A DNA stretch of 64,000 bases from Ruminococcus flavefaciens (lineage in GTDB: Bacteria; Bacillota; Clostridia; Oscillospirales; Ruminococcaceae), in NCBI RefSeq assembly GCF_900108555.1, contig NZ_FNWV01000004.1, positions 234,103 to 298,102 on the forward strand, written 5' to 3'. Positions 1-8,647 of the stretch are shown here, piece by piece. Each line of letters opens with the position of its first letter. Position 1 is the first letter of the stretch. Made by a program: the position numbers and the translations under genes. The notes under the pieces were generated by a model. That model ran no database searches and was not told where the DNA came from. It worked only from the letters and a program-made list of their open reading frames with translations.

Positions 1-303
1 GAAGCTTCTGTCAGCTTCAAGTACAAGGGCAGAAAAGTCACAGCTGCCAATACAGGTAACGGTCGTCTTGACGCTGTCAGCAACGCTATACGCTCATACA
101 CAGGTCTGGACTACAGCCTTAATACCTACTCCGAACACGCTCTCGAAGTCGGTTCGGCATCGAAGGCTGTATCCTATGTTGAGATAGTTGCAGGAAACGG
201 CATGAGCTTCTGGGGAACAGGTATCGACAACGATATCATCACTTCTTCCGTTAAGGCTCTTGTCAGCGCGGTAAACAATATGCTTACAAAAAATCTGACA
301 TAA
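1..303 (+). CDS. leuA: 2-isopropylmalate synthase, C-terminal fragment
   Basis: Open reading frame running in from the left edge, 100 codons and a stop at 301-303. The fragment resembles the C-terminal LeuA dimer/regulatory domain, which binds leucine for feedback inhibition: it has a KVTAANTGNGRLDAV-like stretch and a GTGIDNDIITSSVKAL segment typical of that domain's end. LeuA makes 2-isopropylmalate from acetyl-CoA and 2-ketoisovalerate, the first committed step of leucine synthesis. The following genes are ilvBN and leuCDB, which supports the call. The catalytic TIM barrel lies outside the window. No terminator hairpin is evident after the stop; a new promoter starts 66 bases on. Confidence 0.88.
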   Translation, partial: EASVSFKYKGRKVTAANTGNGRLDAVSNAIRSYTGLDYSLNTYSEHALEVGSASKAVSYVEIVAGNGMSFWGTGIDNDIITSSVKALVSAVNNMLTKNLT

Positions 304-368
304 TGCACAAACCAACACATCAAAAATATATCAAGCAGTCAAAAAATTCTGAAATACACTGTGCCTTA

Positions 369-397
369 TTGATTTTATCGCCCCAAAGTGATATAAT
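369..397 (+). promoter_or_regulatory. Sigma-A promoter of the ilvB leader
   Basis: -35 TTGATT at 369-374, 17-base spacer, -10 TATAAT at 392-397. A start site near 404 would give a leader of about 240 bases before ilvB, containing a small open reading frame and a terminator-like hairpin. Confidence 0.8.
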
Positions 398-429
398 ACA
401 AATATATTAATCAGTAAGGAGCGAGAATA

Positions 430-537
430 ATGAGAACTGTATTCAAAGCCACAGGTCATGTCATTATTTCAGGCGCAGTCAGCACTGTATCTGACTGTAA
501 ATTCTTTTCGTTCTGTCCGAAAGCCGCTCTTGCCTGA
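430..537 (+). CDS. Putative 35-residue leader peptide upstream of ilvB
   Basis: Starts ATG at 430 after an AAGGAG ribosome binding site near 416-421 and stops TGA at 535-537. Residues 11-20 are VIISGAVSTV, so half of this stretch is valine or isoleucine. It lies between a consensus promoter and an intrinsic terminator-like hairpin (568-595) in front of acetolactate synthase. That is the layout of a translation-coupled attenuator sensing branched-chain aminoacyl-tRNA. I recognise no protein family. The peptide may have no function beyond being translated. The alternative is a real small protein. Confidence 0.55.
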   Translation: MRTVFKATGHVIISGAVSTVSDCKFFSFCPKAALA

Positions 538-567
538 TAAAAGTATATCTTATGCAAAGAAGCTTTG

Positions 568-595
568 ACCTCCGACAGAATGTCGGAGGTTTTTT
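568..595 (+). terminator. Attenuator-like intrinsic terminator before ilvB
   Basis: A perfect 10-bp stem (568-577 with 581-590), a 3-base loop and five T's, 48 bases before the ilvB start. Bases 511-517 (TTCTGTC), inside the leader reading frame, are exactly complementary to 574-580. Pairing there would break the terminator, so the two structures exclude each other. Confidence 0.75.
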
Positions 596-642
596 GTTTA
601 CACATATTATTACCAACAATAAATAAAAAAGGATCGGATCAT

Positions 643-2325
643 ATGAAGATATCAGGTGCAAAAATAGTTGTTGAAATACTGATCGAACAGGGCTGTGATA
701 CTATATTCGGCTATCCCGGCGGTCAGGTAATAGATCTTTTTGACGAGCTTTATACCGCAAAGGAGCGTATCAGACATATACTTACCGCTGATGAGCAGGG
801 AGCTGCTCATGCTGCCGACGGCTATGCAAGATCAACAGGAAAAGTAGGCGTTGTCATCGCTACATCGGGTCCCGGAGCTACAAACCTTGTAACAGGCATA
901 GCTACCGCTTATCTTGACTCTGTACCAATGGTCGCTATCACAGGAAACGTTTCCTGCGACTTTATCGGACGCGACAGCTTTCAGGAAGTTGACATCGTAG
1001 GCATAACCATGCCTATTACCAAGCATAATTTCATAGTTAAGGATATCAAGGACCTTGCCGACACTCTCCGTACTGCCTTCAAAATAGCAAAATCAGGCAG
1101 GCCCGGACCTGTACTTGTGGATATCCCAAAGGATATACAGCTTGCACAGTATGAGTTCGAGGCTAATGCTCAGCCTGTTATCCCTTATCCCCTTATCTTT
1201 TCATCGGAACAGAAGCTGAAAAAGGCTGCCGAGCTTATCAACGCTTCCGAAAGACCTTATATCTACTTCGGCGGCGGTATCATAAACGGCAAGGCTTCCG
1301 CACAGATAATGGCTCTTGCTGAAAAAATAGACGCACCTATGGGCTGCTCGCTCATGGGACTATCCGCAGTCCCCTCAGACTATCCCCGTTTTCTCGGTAT
1401 GCAGGGCAGACACGGACATTATGCATCGACAGTTGCCGAGGACGAGGCTGATCTTATCATCACCCTCGGTGCAAGGTTCAGTGACCGCTCCACATGGGAG
1501 ACCAGCAGGTCACTGAAAAAATTCAGCATAATCCATATTGATATAGACGGCGCAGAGCTCAACAAGAATATCCCTGCCGACCTGTCCATACGCGGCGATA
1601 TCCTCGATGCTGTGGAGCGTCTCACTGCTATGATAGACGAGAAAAAGCACCCTGCATGGACTTCGCGTATCACTAAGCTGAAAGAAGAGGAAAAACGCCT
1701 TACCAAGGCTGCACGCAAGAAGATAAAGGGCAAGCTTAACCCTTACGATATGATCGATACCATAAGCTCATACGCTCCCGATGATGCCATCGTAGTCACT
1801 GACGTAGGTCAGCATCAGATGTGGACTGCTCAGAGATATCCCCTCAAAAAGCCCCGTACATTCCTTTCGAGCGGCGGTCTCGGCACAATGGGCTACGGTC
1901 TCGGCGCAGCTATCGGAGCTGCAATGGCAACGGGAAAGAGGATAGTTCTTTTTACAGGTGACGGCAGCTTCGGAATGGACCTTAATGAGCTTGCTACAGC
2001 CGTATCTCAGGAACTGCCCATAACCATAGTTATTATGGATAACGGCGTTCTGGGAATGGTAAGACAGTGGCAGACACTTTACCTCGACAAACACTATTCA
2101 AATACGACTCTCGACCGCAAAACGGACTTCGTAAAGCTTGCGGAAGCCTTCGGTGCAGAGGGCGGACGCGCCTGCGACACTAAACAGCTGAAAAAGCTGG
2201 CTGAAAAAGCCTTTTCGTGCAGCGGACCTTTCGTCATCGACTGTGCAGTTGACAGCGATGAATTCGTACTTCCGATGCTTCCCCCAAGCGGTTCGGTAGA
2301 CGATATTATTACCGAGATCAAGTGA
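643..2325 (+). CDS. ilvB: Acetolactate synthase large (catalytic) subunit
   Basis: ThDP-dependent enzyme that condenses two pyruvates (valine/leucine branch) or pyruvate with 2-oxobutyrate (isoleucine branch). The 560-residue protein has the usual length. It shows the ADEQGA segment holding the catalytic glutamate, the N-terminal GYPGGQV segment, and the ThDP/Mg motif GDGSFGMDLNEL followed about 26 residues on by the DNG asparagine. The start ATG at 643 follows AAAAAGGA; an upstream in-frame extension would run through the terminator hairpin and is not used. It is followed 10 bases later by ilvN. The regulatory leader before it suggests attenuation by branched-chain amino acid supply. Confidence 0.96.
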   Translation: MKISGAKIVVEILIEQGCDTIFGYPGGQVIDLFDELYTAKERIRHILTADEQGAAHAADGYARSTGKVGVVIATSGPGATNLVTGIATAYLDSVPMVAITGNVSCDFIGRDSFQEVDIVGITMPITKHNFIVKDIKDLADTLRTAFKIAKSGRPGPVLVDIPKDIQLAQYEFEANAQPVIPYPLIFSSEQKLKKAAELINASERPYIYFGGGIINGKASAQIMALAEKIDAPMGCSLMGLSAVPSDYPRFLGMQGRHGHYASTVAEDEADLIITLGARFSDRSTWETSRSLKKFSIIHIDIDGAELNKNIPADLSIRGDILDAVERLTAMIDEKKHPAWTSRITKLKEEEKRLTKAARKKIKGKLNPYDMIDTISSYAPDDAIVVTDVGQHQMWTAQRYPLKKPRTFLSSGGLGTMGYGLGAAIGAAMATGKRIVLFTGDGSFGMDLNELATAVSQELPITIVIMDNGVLGMVRQWQTLYLDKHYSNTTLDRKTDFVKLAEAFGAEGGRACDTKQLKKLAEKAFSCSGPFVIDCAVDSDEFVLPMLPPSGSVDDIITEIK

Positions 2326-2335
2326 GGTGACAGTT

Positions 2336-2836
2336 ATGGATCAGTATGTAATCGGAGTTATAGTAGCAAACGTATCAGGTGTACTTTCACGAGTTTCGGG
2401 AATGTTCACACGCCGCGGCTTCAATATCGACAGCCTTACCGTTGGCGAGACCGAGTCAAGCGGATTTTCAAGAATAACTATCGCCTTTCACGGCGATGAG
2501 GATATAAAGGAGCGTATACTGCACCAGCTCCAGAAGCTCTACGACGTAAGAGAAGTAGAGGTAATGGACAAGAACGAAACTGTAATACGCGAGCTGCTGC
2601 TCATAAAGGTAAGAAACAAGGCCGATATCCGACAGGATATTATGACTGCCGTTGAGATATTCCGCTCAAAGATAGTGGACTACTCCCCTTCTTCACTTAC
2701 CTGCGAGCTCACAGGCGAGACCTCGAAGATAGACGCATTTATCGAGCTTCTGAAACCATTCGGCATAATGGAGATGTGCCGCACGGGTATCGTGGCTATA
2801 GAGCGCGGCGAGAACTGCCTCAAAACAGTGAAATAA
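2336..2836 (+). CDS. ilvN: Acetolactate synthase small (regulatory) subunit
   Basis: 166 residues with an N-terminal ACT domain (VIGVIVANVSGVLSRVSGMF; RRGFNIDSLTVGETE) and the ALS small-subunit C-terminal domain. It stabilises IlvB and gives feedback inhibition by valine. I chose ATG 2336 because AGGTGA at 2325-2330 is a suitable ribosome binding site. An in-frame GTG at 2327 would add only three residues and overlaps that site. It begins 10 bases after the ilvB stop, so the two are co-translated as is usual for this holoenzyme. Confidence 0.94.
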   Translation: MDQYVIGVIVANVSGVLSRVSGMFTRRGFNIDSLTVGETESSGFSRITIAFHGDEDIKERILHQLQKLYDVREVEVMDKNETVIRELLLIKVRNKADIRQDIMTAVEIFRSKIVDYSPSSLTCELTGETSKIDAFIELLKPFGIMEMCRTGIVAIERGENCLKTVK

Positions 2837-2887
2837 AACGCAGATGGTCTGTGTAAAGACCAATATATATGAAAGAAGCGTGTAAAA

Positions 2888-4156
2888 ATGGCAATGACAA
2901 TGACGCAGAAGATACTTGCGGCTCATTCGGGCAAGGAGTCCGTCAGCGCAGGAGAGCTTATCCTCGCAGACCTTGATCTCGTTCTCGGAAACGATATCAC
3001 CTCTCCCGTAGCTATAAAGGAGTTCGCAAAGCTTGGCAAGGACAGCGTGTTCGACAAAAACAAAGTCACAATGGTCATGGATCACTTCGCACCGAATAAG
3101 GACATAAAAGCGGCGGAGCAGTGCAAGATGTGCCGTGATTTCTGCAATGATATGGAAGTCACCCATTTTTACGACGTTGGAGAAATGGGAATTGAACACG
3201 CCCTGCTCCCCGAAAAAGGACTTGTCACAGCAGGCAATGTTGTCATCGGCGCAGATTCACACACCTGTACCTACGGTGCTCTCGGAGCGTTCTCAACAGG
3301 CGTAGGCTCTACGGATATGGCTTGCGGCATGGCTGTAGGCAAAGCATGGTTCAAAGTGCCCTCGGCTATAAAGTTTGACCTTACAGGCAGTCTCCGCAGG
3401 TACGTTTCGGGCAAGGACGTTATCCTCCACATTATCGGTAAAATAGGCGTTGACGGCGCACTTTACCGCTCTATGGAGTTCACAGGCGTGGGACTTTCCT
3501 CGCTTTCAATGGCTGACCGCCTCTGCATAGCAAATATGGCTATCGAAGCAGGTGCAAAGAACGGCATTTTTGAAGTCGATGATATCACCCTTGACTATAT
3601 CCGCGAGCACGGCAGCGCAGAGCCTGTCGTATACAAGGCTGACCCCGATGCGGAGTACGATGAAGTTATAAATATTGACCTTTCGCAGATAGAGCCTACC
3701 GTGGCTTTTCCCCATCTTCCCGAAAATGCAAGAACATTCGACAACATAGATGAAATCAGGATAGATCAGGTAGTTATCGGCTCATGCACAAACGGCAGAC
3801 TTGAGGACCTTATAGCTGCCGCTGAGATAATGAAAGGACACAAAGTAGCTAAAAACGTCCGCGTTATCATTATCCCCGCAACTCAGCAGATATACCTTGA
3901 CGCAATGGAAATGGGACTTCTCCGCACCTTTATCGAAAGCGGCGCAGTAGTCTCAACGCCTACCTGCGGTCCGTGTTTAGGCGGATATATGGGCATACTT
4001 GCCGCAGGAGAAAGGGCTGTCACCACCACTAACCGCAATTTCGTAGGACGTATGGGACACCCCGAGTCTGAGGTATACCTTGCAAGTCCTGCAACTGCCG
4101 CAGCAAGTGCGCTTACAGGCAGGATAACAAGTCCGTGGGAGGTAATGAAAGAATGA
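2888..4156 (+). CDS. leuC: 3-isopropylmalate dehydratase large subunit
   Basis: [4Fe-4S] aconitase-family enzyme that isomerises 2- to 3-isopropylmalate. The 422-residue protein has the aconitase signatures: [25 protein letters not shown] and [10 protein letters not shown]. The cysteines in the last two motifs are cluster ligands. Its length of about 420 fits the LeuC/homoaconitase type that works with a separate small subunit. The stop codon overlaps the leuD start in an ATGA, so the two subunits should be translationally coupled. Confidence 0.95.
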   Translation: MAMTMTQKILAAHSGKESVSAGELILADLDLVLGNDITSPVAIKEFAKLGKDSVFDKNKVTMVMDHFAPNKDIKAAEQCKMCRDFCNDMEVTHFYDVGEMGIEHALLPEKGLVTAGNVVIGADSHTCTYGALGAFSTGVGSTDMACGMAVGKAWFKVPSAIKFDLTGSLRRYVSGKDVILHIIGKIGVDGALYRSMEFTGVGLSSLSMADRLCIANMAIEAGAKNGIFEVDDITLDYIREHGSAEPVVYKADPDAEYDEVINIDLSQIEPTVAFPHLPENARTFDNIDEIRIDQVVIGSCTNGRLEDLIAAAEIMKGHKVAKNVRVIIIPATQQIYLDAMEMGLLRTFIESGAVVSTPTCGPCLGGYMGILAAGERAVTTTNRNFVGRMGHPESEVYLASPATAAASALTGRITSPWEVMKE

Positions 4157-4644
4157 AATACAAAGGAAATGTTATAAAATACGGCGATAACGTTGATACA
4201 GACGTTATTATCCCTGCACGTTACCTCAATACCAGCGACCATGCCGAGCTTGCAAGCCACTGCATGGAGGACTTGGATAAAACCTTTGTGAGCCGTGTTC
4301 AGAACGGTGATATCATAGTTGCAGGTCAGAATTTCGGCTGCGGCTCGTCCCGTGAACACGCTCCCATAGCTATAAAAGTAAGCGGAGTCTCTCTCGTTAT
4401 CGCAAAGAGCTTTGCCCGTATATTCTACCGCAACGCCATAAATATCGGACTTGCTATCGTGGAATGTCCTGCGGCAGCCGAGGAGATATCCGAGGGCGAT
4501 AAGGTGGAAGCCGACCTTGATAACGGTATCATACGCAATATTACTACAGGCAGGGAGTACAAAACAGCTCCTTTCCCAGAATTCATACAAAATATAATCG
4601 AAAACGGCGGACTTATGCAGTCTATTTCCAACGGTACATTCTGA
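4153..4644 (+). CDS. leuD: 3-isopropylmalate dehydratase small subunit
   Basis: 163-residue swivelling-domain partner of LeuC. It shows the expected [13 protein letters not shown] motif near residue 14 and [14 protein letters not shown], the substrate-binding loop. The start ATG at 4153 overlaps the leuC stop (ATGA) and is preceded by GGGAGGT. It is of normal length for the short archaeal/clostridial LeuD type. Confidence 0.95.
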   Translation: MKYKGNVIKYGDNVDTDVIIPARYLNTSDHAELASHCMEDLDKTFVSRVQNGDIIVAGQNFGCGSSREHAPIAIKVSGVSLVIAKSFARIFYRNAINIGLAIVECPAAAEEISEGDKVEADLDNGIIRNITTGREYKTAPFPEFIQNIIENGGLMQSISNGTF

Positions 4645-4654
4645 GGAAACGTAA

Positions 4655-5071
4655 ATGATAGCAAAAATAATCGTAAAATGTATCATTTACAATAAAAAAC
4701 TCAACCGATTTCTTCTGATAAAACGCTGTGAAAGCGATGACACAGGCGCGGATACATGGGAAAATGCAGGCGGTAATATCGAGAACGGAGAGACTCCCGA
4801 GGAAGCGATAAAAAGAGAAGTCAGAGAAGAAACAGGCATTACTGATATAAGGATAGGCAAAATCGCTTATGTTGCGATCTTAAACCATGAGCTTCCCGAC
4901 CTGCTCATAGTATATCTGTGCGAAACAGATGAAAAGGACGTAAGGCTCAGCTTTGAGCACAGCTCCTTTGTATGGGCTGACGAGCAGCAGTGCAGGTCTT
5001 TGCTCCCCACGGAGATAATCAGCGATTTTGAGAAAAACAATGTATTTGATATCCTGAAGGGCGGCACCTGA
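4655..5071 (+). CDS. Nudix hydrolase
   Basis: 138 residues with a complete Nudix box: GGNIENGETPEEAI continuing to REVREETGI, matching G-x5-E-x7-REUxEExGU. Such enzymes hydrolyse nucleoside diphosphates linked to another group; the substrate cannot be read from this sequence. It starts 10 bases after leuD with GAGGA upstream, so it is probably part of the leu transcript. Nothing in leucine synthesis obviously needs it; it may be a housekeeping passenger. Confidence 0.88.
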   Translation: MIAKIIVKCIIYNKKLNRFLLIKRCESDDTGADTWENAGGNIENGETPEEAIKREVREETGITDIRIGKIAYVAILNHELPDLLIVYLCETDEKDVRLSFEHSSFVWADEQQCRSLLPTEIISDFEKNNVFDILKGGT

Positions 5072-5116
5072 TTTCCGCCCGAACACGTTAAATCTAATTA
5101 AATTACGGAGATAAAT

Positions 5117-5767
5117 ATGACAGACATCAACTGCCTTCTTGCAGGACTTACGCGGCTGCTCGGTCCTCTGCTCCTGCTGATATTCTGGCACAAAAAAACG
5201 GGCGCACGTATACTCCCTGCCCCTGTTGCACTTGTGGTATGCTTCCCTGTTTTTATCGTTGCGGGAGCTATCCGCTCAGGCTTTGACCACAGCGACTGGA
5301 TAGCCTTCCATATACAGCAGGGACTGCTCTACGGCATATTTGAAGAGGGCGCGAAGTTCCTTGTGCTGCGATACCTGCTCACCTCCTATGACGACCGCAA
5401 AGACGCTGTTACCTACGGCATAGGTCACAGTGCCTTTGAGGAATTCGGTGCAGGAATGGCTTGCTTTAACCTTATAGGCACAGGCAGAGCAGCTGCCGAC
5501 ATTTTCCCTGTGAATTTATTTTCATTCATTGAGGGCTCCGCATTCTGCATTGCTGTGACTATTCTCATATTCTACGGCATACAGATGAACAAATCAAAGC
5601 TCATGCTGCCATTAGCCATGCTTCTGCACTTTATCAGCAATTTCATCGGCGGAGCTCTGGGGCAGCCATATTCTGCCATATTGGATACTCTTATAACGGC
5701 AGGCATATGCTATGCTGCATACCGCTGCTATAAGGCACTGGAAACTCAATCAGAAAACCAGTGGTAA
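5117..5767 (+). CDS. YhfC-family intramembrane protease-like protein
   Basis: 216 residues with about six hydrophobic segments. Within or next to them are the polar motifs FEEGAKF (about residue 75), GHSAFEEFG (about 103) and LHFISNF (about 170). Paired glutamates and histidines in membrane helices are seen in the YhfC/CPBP-type glutamic intramembrane proteases, whose function is mostly unknown. The start ATG 5117 follows ACGGAG. It lies between the Nudix gene and leuB in the same direction, and a role in amino acid synthesis is not evident. Confidence 0.7.
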   Translation: MTDINCLLAGLTRLLGPLLLLIFWHKKTGARILPAPVALVVCFPVFIVAGAIRSGFDHSDWIAFHIQQGLLYGIFEEGAKFLVLRYLLTSYDDRKDAVTYGIGHSAFEEFGAGMACFNLIGTGRAAADIFPVNLFSFIEGSAFCIAVTILIFYGIQMNKSKLMLPLAMLLHFISNFIGGALGQPYSAILDTLITAGICYAAYRCYKALETQSENQW

Positions 5768-5871
5768 GCTGTCGGAAACGTTTATCAAGCGAGGATAACT
5801 CGCTTTGAATATATCTTTCAGCTGTCAGGAAGCATTAATGGCTGACAGCCGAAAACAGAAAGGGTGATATT
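5768..5871 (+). other. Hairpin-rich leader between the YhfC gene and leuB
   Basis: Contains hairpin A (5787-5793 with 5799-5805, 7 bp) and hairpin B (GCTGTCAG 5821-5828 with CTGACAGC 5842-5849, 8 bp). Bases 5768-5775 (GCTGTCGG) can also pair with 5842-5849 with one G-U, so two exclusive folds are possible. The AAAGGGTGA ribosome binding site follows at about 5859-5867. No promoter or T-run is visible. It may control leuB or simply be a spacer. Confidence 0.4.
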
Positions 5872-6945
5872 ATGAGATTTAAAGTAGCATTGTTAAAGGG
5901 CGACGGAATAGGTCCCGAAATAGTGGACAGTGCCGTTGCGGTACTCAAAAAGGTAGCCGATAAATTCGGTCACGAATTCGTTTTCACGCCATACCTAATA
6001 GGCGGCTGTGCCATTGATGAAATGGGCGTACCTCTCCCCCCTGAGACAATAGAAGGCTGTCTGGAGTCTGACAGCATACTTCTCGGTTCTGTAGGCGGTC
6101 CCAAGTGGGACGACCAACCCGGTGATAACCGTCCCGAAAAGGCTCTCCTCGGTATCCGTGAAGCTCTTGGACTATTTACCAACCTGCGCCCTGCAAAGCT
6201 GTACCCTGCTCTCCGCGAAGCTTCTCCGCTGAAAGATGATGTCATCGGCAGTGGATTTGATATAATGATAGTCCGCGAGCTCACAGGCGGTATATACTTC
6301 GGCGACCGCGGCTACCGCGAGGGAAAGTACGGCAAAGAAGCCTACGATACAGAAGCTTATAGTGTCACCGAGATAGAGCGTATAGGCAGAGTTGCCTTTG
6401 AAACTGCCATGAAGCGCAGAAAACGCCTTTGCAGCATCGACAAGGCTAATGTTCTCGAATCCTCAAGGCTCTGGCGCAAGACCATGCATGAGCTCGCATT
6501 GAAATACCCCAATGTAAAATACACAGATATGATCGTTGACAACGCCGCAATGCAGCTGATACGCGATCCCCAGCAGTTTGACGTTATCGTTACATCAAAT
6601 ATGTTCGGAGATATACTTTCAGATGAAGCTTCACAGTTAACAGGCTCTATCGGTATGCTGGCTTCTGCATCGCTGGGAGCTTCAAAGCGCGGTATGTTCG
6701 AGCCTATACACGGTTCTGCGCCCGATATCGCAGGAAAAAATCAGGCAAACCCTATAGCTGCTATCCTTTCGGGAGCAATGATGCTCCGCTATTCCGCAGG
6801 TCTTTCCGAAGAAGCAGATGCTATTGAAGCGGCAGTGGAAAAGGCTCTCGCAAAAGGCTGCCGCACAGCTGATATCCGAGGCAGCAGCAGAGAAACACCT
6901 CTTACCTGTACCCAGATGACACAGGCAATACTTGAAGTTCTTTAA
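5872..6945 (+). CDS. leuB: 3-isopropylmalate dehydrogenase
   Basis: NAD-dependent oxidative decarboxylation of 3-isopropylmalate to 2-ketoisocaproate, the third leucine step. The 357 residues carry the N-terminal GDGIGPEIV motif, [11 protein letters not shown], the ELTGGIYFG substrate-binding stretch, and the [21 protein letters not shown] region with catalytic/metal aspartates, followed by [13 protein letters not shown] for the coenzyme. It completes the set leuA-leuCD-leuB. It is separated from leuD by the Nudix and YhfC genes, and a terminator follows. Confidence 0.96.
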   Translation: MRFKVALLKGDGIGPEIVDSAVAVLKKVADKFGHEFVFTPYLIGGCAIDEMGVPLPPETIEGCLESDSILLGSVGGPKWDDQPGDNRPEKALLGIREALGLFTNLRPAKLYPALREASPLKDDVIGSGFDIMIVRELTGGIYFGDRGYREGKYGKEAYDTEAYSVTEIERIGRVAFETAMKRRKRLCSIDKANVLESSRLWRKTMHELALKYPNVKYTDMIVDNAAMQLIRDPQQFDVIVTSNMFGDILSDEASQLTGSIGMLASASLGASKRGMFEPIHGSAPDIAGKNQANPIAAILSGAMMLRYSAGLSEEADAIEAAVEKALAKGCRTADIRGSSRETPLTCTQMTQAILEVL

Positions 6946-6952
6946 ATTATGT

Positions 6953-6985
6953 TATGAGTTCGCATGAACCTATTCATAGTTTTTT
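6953..6985 (+). terminator. Terminator of the leu operon
   Basis: Stem TATGA (6953-6957) with TCATA (6974-6978), inner GTTC (6958-6961) with GAAC (6966-6969), with four unpaired bases on one side, then TTTTTT at 6980-6985. Confidence 0.65.
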
Positions 6986-7212
6986 AGAATATCTTCATTC
7001 TGTTTTTTATCATTCGCAGCACTTTCTGTTCGTTAAAAATAATACTAAGATACAGTGCTGTGATCCTTTTACAGCTCCCGTGCACACTTGCTGCGGCAGC
7101 TGAGATTTCCCTTAATACAGGCAAATTCGCAAATTATCCCTTTCCTGATATTCTCTAATTTCAAATGAAAATATGCTAAAATATGCAAAAGAATATACGT
7201 CAGGATACATAT

Positions 7213-7264
7213 GATAAAGTTTTAACTTTATCCTCTTGACAAAGCTCGCAAAAGTGATTATTAT
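7213..7264 (+). promoter_or_regulatory. Promoter with adjacent palindrome, for the lipoprotein at 7319
   Basis: -35 TTGACA at 7236-7241, 17-base spacer, -10 TATTAT at 7259-7264. Three bases upstream of the -35 is an interrupted palindrome with 9-bp arms (7213-7221 GATAAAGTT and 7224-7232 AACTTTATC). It has no T-run, so an operator or activator site is more likely than a terminator. The rest of 6986-7212 is AT-rich with nothing else I can identify. Confidence 0.65.
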
Positions 7265-7318
7265 ATGCATATACCAGCAATCAACAAACAATTTTCTTTC
7301 ACGAAAAGGAGAATAAAA

Positions 7319-8062
7319 ATGAAAAAGGGTTTATATGGATTTACAGCATTCGTTATGGCATTAACACTTGTAGGCTGCGGCGCAGACAAGAACAAGTCTT
7401 CCGACAAGGAAAGCAAGTCCTCAAAAGCTACAGCTCTCTCAGATGAAAAGAAAGACACAAAAACAGACTCCAAAAAGTCTGAAAGTGCCGCAAACATACC
7501 TGATATCAAGGAATATGCAGGCGAATACAGAAAAAACGGTCACGGTTCATGGGGTGATCTCCCAGAAGATCTAAAGCCTGACAATATCGAGGAAGCTCTC
7601 AAAAATGATCCTATGACCATTTCCGAGGACGGTATACTTCACTTCTGCGGACAGGATTACAAGCTTGTTGCAGAGGGCGAAGACGACGGTGCTAATATCT
7701 ACAGTGTTGACGGAAGCGACTTTGACTTCAAGAAATACTGCAAGTCAAGCTCAAAGTACGTTGCCAAGAACTATGAAGGTCCTGTATTCCTCACCGAGGA
7801 AGAAACACACATGACTTTCAACGGCGAAGATGTATCTTACGTTAATTTACTGTTATATATCTCACCTAAGGGCGACACATCATGCCCTGAGTATATCTCT
7901 TTCGAGCTTAAAAACGGCGACGATGACGACGACTGGTCATCAGAATGGGACGATTGGGACGATGACTCAGACTGGGACTGGGACGACGAAGACGAAAGCA
8001 CAGAAGAAGAAAATAATAATACAAACAATGACAGAGCGCGTAAGCAGGTAAGTTTTGGCTAA
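7319..8062 (+). CDS. Lipoprotein with acidic, tryptophan-rich tail
   Basis: 247 residues. It has an N-terminal lipoprotein signal (MKKGLYGF, hydrophobic core, lipobox LVGC with Cys near residue 20) followed by a Ser/Lys/Asp-rich linker. The centre is an unrecognised globular domain. The C-terminus is extremely acidic, with runs of Asp interrupted by Trp (DDWDDDSDWDWDDEDE) and ending in Asn-rich sequence. I chose ATG 7319 for the AAAAGGAG upstream and because it gives the signal peptide. The function is not recognisable. The tail could bind divalent cations or cell-wall polymers; this is inference only. Confidence 0.75.
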   Translation: MKKGLYGFTAFVMALTLVGCGADKNKSSDKESKSSKATALSDEKKDTKTDSKKSESAANIPDIKEYAGEYRKNGHGSWGDLPEDLKPDNIEEALKNDPMTISEDGILHFCGQDYKLVAEGEDDGANIYSVDGSDFDFKKYCKSSSKYVAKNYEGPVFLTEEETHMTFNGEDVSYVNLLLYISPKGDTSCPEYISFELKNGDDDDDWSSEWDDWDDDSDWDWDDEDESTEEENNNTNNDRARKQVSFG

Positions 8063-8092
8063 GCTCGCGCTCATCAGAACGGAGGAATAATT

Positions 8093-8479
8093 ATGATCAA
8101 GATCAGCACAGACAGAGCCCCTGCGGCAATAGGACCTTATTCACAGGCTATCGTCTCACACGGAATGGTCTACACAAGCGGTCAGATAGCTATCGATCCT
8201 GCTACCAATACCGTTAAGGGCACTACTATCGAGGAACAGACAGAGCAGATAATGAAGAATATCCAGGCAATTCTTGAAGAAGCAAGCTCAAGTTTTGATC
8301 TGGCTGTAAAGACTACCTGTTTCCTTGCTGATATGAATGACTTTGCTGCTTTCAACGAGATATACGGCAGATACTTCACATCTGTCCCTGCAAGAAGCTG
8401 CGTTGCAGTAAAAACGCTCCCAAAGGGCGTACTTGCAGAAGTCGAGGTAATAGCAGAGACAGCTGATTATTCCTATTGA
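8093..8479 (+). CDS. ridA: RidA family enamine/imine deaminase
   Basis: 128 residues typical of the YjgF/YER057c/UK114 family: APAAIGPYSQAI near the N-terminus, SGQIAIDP, and the C-terminal motif PARSCVAVKTLPKG..EVEVIA with the conserved arginine. RidA hydrolyses reactive 2-aminoacrylate-type enamines released by PLP enzymes, protecting among others branched-chain amino acid enzymes. It has an excellent GGAGG site at 8081-8085, lies 30 bases after the lipoprotein gene and is followed by a strong terminator. Confidence 0.93.
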   Translation: MIKISTDRAPAAIGPYSQAIVSHGMVYTSGQIAIDPATNTVKGTTIEEQTEQIMKNIQAILEEASSSFDLAVKTTCFLADMNDFAAFNEIYGRYFTSVPARSCVAVKTLPKGVLAEVEVIAETADYSY

Positions 8480-8497
8480 TACGGACATATCATATAT

Positions 8498-8530
8498 TCA
8501 GGGGCGGAAAATATCCGCCCCTGATTTTTT
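8498..8530 (+). terminator. Rho-independent terminator after ridA
   Basis: Perfect 11-bp GC-rich stem (8498-8508 with 8514-8524), loop AATAT-like, T-run 8525-8530. Confidence 0.9.
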
Positions 8531-8570
8531 GTGCCTTTTTGCTGTCATATCAGCGAAAAAAGTATTTTAC

Positions 8571-8599
8571 TTGAAATTATATCTCATATGTGATATAAT
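8571..8599 (+). promoter_or_regulatory. Promoter of nadA-hydE
   Basis: -35 TTGAAA at 8571-8576, 17-base spacer, extended TGA plus -10 TATAAT at 8594-8599. Confidence 0.82.
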
Positions 8600-8647
8600 T
8601 GATAAAATAGGTTAATTGTAATTTTACTCCAGAAAGGAAGTATATAT

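Noticed and set aside
2327..2335. GTG start for ilvN three codons upstream
   Set aside because: It overlaps the AGGTGA sequence that serves as the ribosome binding site for ATG 2336, and relatives begin near the ATG.
3883..4686. Long open frame on the minus strand opposite leuC/leuD
   Set aside because: It is antisense to two well-supported genes with clear motifs, has no ribosome binding site and no recognisable domain.
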